Below are positions 6,482 through 8,286 of a stretch of 8,286 bases of DNA, in pieces; the stretch's first letter is position 1, and each line of letters starts with the position of its first letter. The DNA is from Phycisphaerales bacterium UBA3158. GTDB taxonomy: Bacteria > Planctomycetota > Phycisphaerae > Phycisphaerales > SM1A02. The DNA lies in assembly GCA_002364555.1 (NCBI GenBank), contig DEYM01000150.1, positions 1 through 8,286 on the forward strand, in the 5' to 3' direction. The notes under the pieces are model-generated. The model was not told the origin of the DNA and ran no database searches. It saw nothing but the letters and a program-made list of their open reading frames with translations. A program made the translations under genes and the position numbers.

Positions 6482-7372
6482 GTGCACATTCTCACCAAGG
6501 TTTTCATTGTTCTGATCACACTCCTGGCCATTTTCATGGTTCCATTGGTGGTCGTATCCGCCAAGAATCAGGTGACCTGGAAGACGAAGGCTGTGCAGGC
6601 TGAAGTCGATCGCGAAGCGGCTCGTGAACAATTGAATCAAGCAAGGGATTCACATCAGGCGGCACTGGCTCGCCTGGCCAACGAGTCCAGCGACTACTCC
6701 CAGCGTCTGGCCTCGATGGAAGCTCAGCTGACAGCCAGTGAAGAAGCCCGACGAAGCATGGAAGACGATCTGCTTGCCAGTCGTTCATCCGCTTCGAATC
6801 AGGGTGCGATGAATCGTTCGCTCTCGAAGAGCCTCCAGGCCAGCACGGATCTGACCCACGGCCTGGTCAGTCGCGTCGGCGAACTTCGCACGCGTGCGTT
6901 GACCGCGGAGGAGCGTCGGGTCGAACTCGATGAAGCTCTGCGTGATCTCAACAGTCGGCTCGAGACCGCCGTTGCCGCACAGCGTGCACTTCAGGAGCAG
7001 ATCAATCTCCTGAAGGATGAGAAGGAAAGTGCCAAGTCCCGAGTGGCGGCCTATGTGGCCCGCTTCGGAGCACTTGATGACCAGGTGACTCAAAACACCG
7101 ATGGTGTCGCACCCGACCGAACTCTCGATGCGACCGTCCTGGACGTTCGTCGTGTTGGAGATCGAACACTGGCTGAAATCGATGCGGGTTCACGAGATGG
7201 AGTCAAGGCCGGCTGGGTCATGACCATCGGTGACAACGGCATCTTTATCGGTCGTCTTCGAATCACCCATGTCGACATCAATCGGTCCACTGGAATCATC
7301 ACGCTCGAGGATTCCGATCGCGGCCTCGTCGAGGCCGGCCAGCGGGCCTATGCCCTGCTTGGTCAGAACTGA
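6482..7372 (+). CDS. Bitopic coiled-coil membrane protein with MreC-like C-terminal domain
   Basis: Read from GTG 6482, a 296-residue protein with three parts. Residues about 6-27 are one very hydrophobic membrane anchor. Residues about 35-200 are rich in Ala, Glu, Arg, Gln and Leu with heptad-like spacing and almost no Pro or Gly, consistent with a long coiled coil. Residues about 215-295 are a beta-rich domain containing the motif AEIDAGSRDGVKAGWV, then GIFIGRLRITHVDINRSTGI. This recalls the GS-x-DGV...G...GLVGRV pattern of the MreC beta domain (also seen in FlgT-type C-terminal folds). Anchor, coiled coil and beta domain is the MreC layout, and mreB lies two genes downstream, so an envelope-side scaffold of the elongation machinery is a reasonable inference but unproven. 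An alternative GTG at 6449 adds 11 polar residues. A small membrane-protein gene starts 24 bases after the stop. Confidence 0.85.
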   Translation: MHILTKVFIVLITLLAIFMVPLVVVSAKNQVTWKTKAVQAEVDREAAREQLNQARDSHQAALARLANESSDYSQRLASMEAQLTASEEARRSMEDDLLASRSSASNQGAMNRSLSKSLQASTDLTHGLVSRVGELRTRALTAEERRVELDEALRDLNSRLETAVAAQRALQEQINLLKDEKESAKSRVAAYVARFGALDDQVTQNTDGVAPDRTLDATVLDVRRVGDRTLAEIDAGSRDGVKAGWVMTIGDNGIFIGRLRITHVDINRSTGIITLEDSDRGLVEAGQRAYALLGQN

Positions 7373-7396
7373 TCTCAATCGAAAGGAATCAGGAAA

Positions 7397-7597
7397 ATGC
7401 CCATTCGATTCGGTTCATCCTCCTCCAGTGCTGCAAGCGGCCCTGAGACGAACATTTACACAGCTCTGGCACTGGTTGCCTTCCTGATCCTGCTCGTGGG
7501 CGTCCTCTGGATGGTTTTCCACAACATGGAATATTCCAAGGGGTACAGCCGGGGTGCCGAAGGTGGCGTTTTCGCCATTCTGGAAGAAGGCCGCTGA
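7397..7597 (+). CDS. Small single-span membrane protein, unknown function
   Basis: A 66-residue protein that I do not recognise. A Ser-rich, Gly-containing N-terminus (residues 5-15) precedes one strongly hydrophobic span at about residues 20-42 (IYTALALVAFL...WMVF), followed by a short mixed tail with YSKGYSRGAEGG and a terminal EEGR. No signal cleavage site is evident, so it is probably an anchored membrane peptide. The start is well supported: AAAGGA at 7382-7387 lies 9 bases before ATG, with a closer AGGA at 7391-7394. It begins 24 bases after the coiled-coil gene and precedes a strong hairpin, so the two genes likely share a transcript ending there. Codon use resembles its neighbours, with GC-ending codons and no internal stop over 66 codons. 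Its position between a coiled-coil membrane protein and mreB suggests an envelope role by association only. Confidence 0.75.
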   Translation: MPIRFGSSSSSAASGPETNIYTALALVAFLILLVGVLWMVFHNMEYSKGYSRGAEGGVFAILEEGR

Positions 7598-7630
7598 GGA
7601 CTCTTTCCTTCCAATCGATCTTACTCATCC

Positions 7631-7655
7631 ACCGCCGCCCTCCTCGGGCGGCGGT
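7631..7655 (+). terminator. Perfect GC-rich hairpin between the small membrane gene and mreB
   Basis: ACCGCCGCCC (7631-7640), loop TCCTC and GGGCGGCGGT (7646-7655) form an uninterrupted 10-bp stem with a 5-base loop. It sits 33 bases after the stop of the small membrane gene and 41 bases before the mreB start. There is no T-run on either side (TGTCGTATCATG follows), so it may be a T-poor terminator or partial attenuator ahead of mreB rather than a classical intrinsic terminator. Confidence 0.6.
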
Positions 7656-7660
7656 TGTCG

Positions 7661-7666
7661 TATCAT
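7661..7666 (+). promoter_or_regulatory. Possible -10 box for mreB
   Basis: TATCAT matches the -10 consensus at 5 of 6 positions and lies 5 bases after the hairpin, about 30 bases before the mreB ATG. The -35 position would fall inside the hairpin stem and shows no match, so mreB may instead depend on read-through. Very tentative. Confidence 0.2.
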
Positions 7667-7696
7667 GAGGCGTCGCCTTGAACTCAGGGGGCTTTC

Positions 7697-8286
7697 ATGC
7701 TTGATCGAATCTTGAACTGGTTCAGTGTTGATATGGGAATCGACCTTGGCACTTGCAACACGTTGGTTGCCGTGCGTGGGGAAGGGATCATTCTGAATGA
7801 ACCTTCAGTCGTTGCCGTCAAACGAGGAACCAATCGTGTTCTCAACAATGGCAATGCAGTTGGCTGGCAGGCCAAGGAGATGCTTGGCAAGACGCCAGGT
7901 TCCATCAGCGCCATTCGCCCGTTGAAAGATGGTGTGATCAGTGACTTCGAGATCACCGAGGCGATGTTGAGCTACTTCATTCGCAAGGCGACCGGCAAGC
8001 GTGTGGTCAGTCCACGTGTGGTCATCGCAGTGCCCAGTGGAATCACCGCGGTTGAAAAACGTGCGGTTCTGGATTCCGCTGAAAGAGCGGGCGCTCGAAG
8101 GGTCTACCTTGTCGAGGAACCGATGGCGGCCGGCATTGGCGCTGGTTTGCCCATCGTCGAGCCGACGGCCTCCATGGTCGTCGATATCGGTGGTGGTACC
8201 ACCGAGGTGGCCATCATGTCCCTCGCGGACATCGCCACGTGTGAATCCGTGAGAGTGGCGGGTGACGACTTCGACGAAGCGATCAT
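7697..8286 (+). CDS. mreB: Rod shape-determining protein MreB, N-terminal part (3' end outside window)
   Basis: An actin-like ATPase that forms membrane-associated filaments on the cytoplasmic face and guides the peptidoglycan elongation machinery. The first 196 codons of a protein usually about 340-350 residues long are present. Visible family features are a short amphipathic N-terminus (LDRILNWF, residues 2-9), phosphate-1 loop IDLGTCNT (15-22), IRPLKDGVISDFEITE (73-88), AVPSGITAVEKRAV (111-124), the LVEEPMAAGIGAGLP block (138-152) with the presumed catalytic Glu140, and phosphate-2 loop VVDIGGGTTEVAI (161-173). Residue 20 is Cys where Ala is common (DLGTANT). The start ATG has AGGGGG at 7686-7691, 5 bases upstream. 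The gene follows a strong hairpin, so it may have its own promoter. The frame is intact to the window edge. Confidence 0.97.
   Translation, partial: MLDRILNWFSVDMGIDLGTCNTLVAVRGEGIILNEPSVVAVKRGTNRVLNNGNAVGWQAKEMLGKTPGSISAIRPLKDGVISDFEITEAMLSYFIRKATGKRVVSPRVVIAVPSGITAVEKRAVLDSAERAGARRVYLVEEPMAAGIGAGLPIVEPTASMVVDIGGGTTEVAIMSLADIATCESVRVAGDDFDEAI

Overview
The window is a stretch of bacterial chromosome in which every recognisable gene lies on the + strand. It has moderately high GC (roughly 55-60% by eye) and GTG as well as ATG starts. The gene set is housekeeping: central carbon metabolism, fatty acid synthesis, envelope lipoprotein processing and cell shape. The order pgk - TlpA-like/TPR protein - rpe - accD - lnt - HEAT-repeat lipoprotein - coiled-coil membrane protein - small membrane protein - mreB is not a layout I can assign firmly. 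The long-tailed TlpA-type thioredoxin, the HEAT lipoprotein and the style of the small membrane proteins suggest a Planctomycetota (perhaps Phycisphaerae-like) bacterium with a double membrane. This is an inference of modest confidence.

Layout. Bases 1-702 are the C-terminal 60% of phosphoglycerate kinase. After a 91-base gap comes a run of closely packed genes: an exported thioredoxin-fold protein with a helical C-terminal half (794-1852), ribulose-phosphate 3-epimerase (1856-2557, only 3 bases later), acetyl-CoA carboxylase subunit beta (2699-3550, after a 141-base gap), apolipoprotein N-acyltransferase (3537-5213, overlapping accD by 14 bases) and a HEAT-repeat lipoprotein (5210-6322, overlapping lnt by 4 bases). 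A 159-base gap containing a candidate sigma-70 promoter leads to a second group: a bitopic coiled-coil protein with an MreC-like C-terminal domain (6482-7372), a 66-residue single-span membrane protein (7397-7597), a perfect 10-bp hairpin, and the first 196 codons of mreB (7697 to the window end).

How the parts relate. pgk and rpe belong to sugar-phosphate metabolism (glycolysis/gluconeogenesis and the pentose phosphate pathway). accD supplies malonyl-CoA for fatty acids. Lnt uses phospholipid acyl chains to finish lipoprotein maturation, and the gene overlapping its 3' end encodes a probable lipoprotein. The last three genes look like a cell-shape module, with a candidate MreC-type partner lying upstream of mreB rather than in the usual downstream position.

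No mobile elements, CRISPR arrays, tRNA or rRNA genes or phage genes were seen. The most notable points are the MreC-like protein and mini-membrane protein beside mreB, and a strong excess of GATC that overrides the Asp codon preference. I found no clearly new biological system. The mreB-proximal pair is the nearest candidate.
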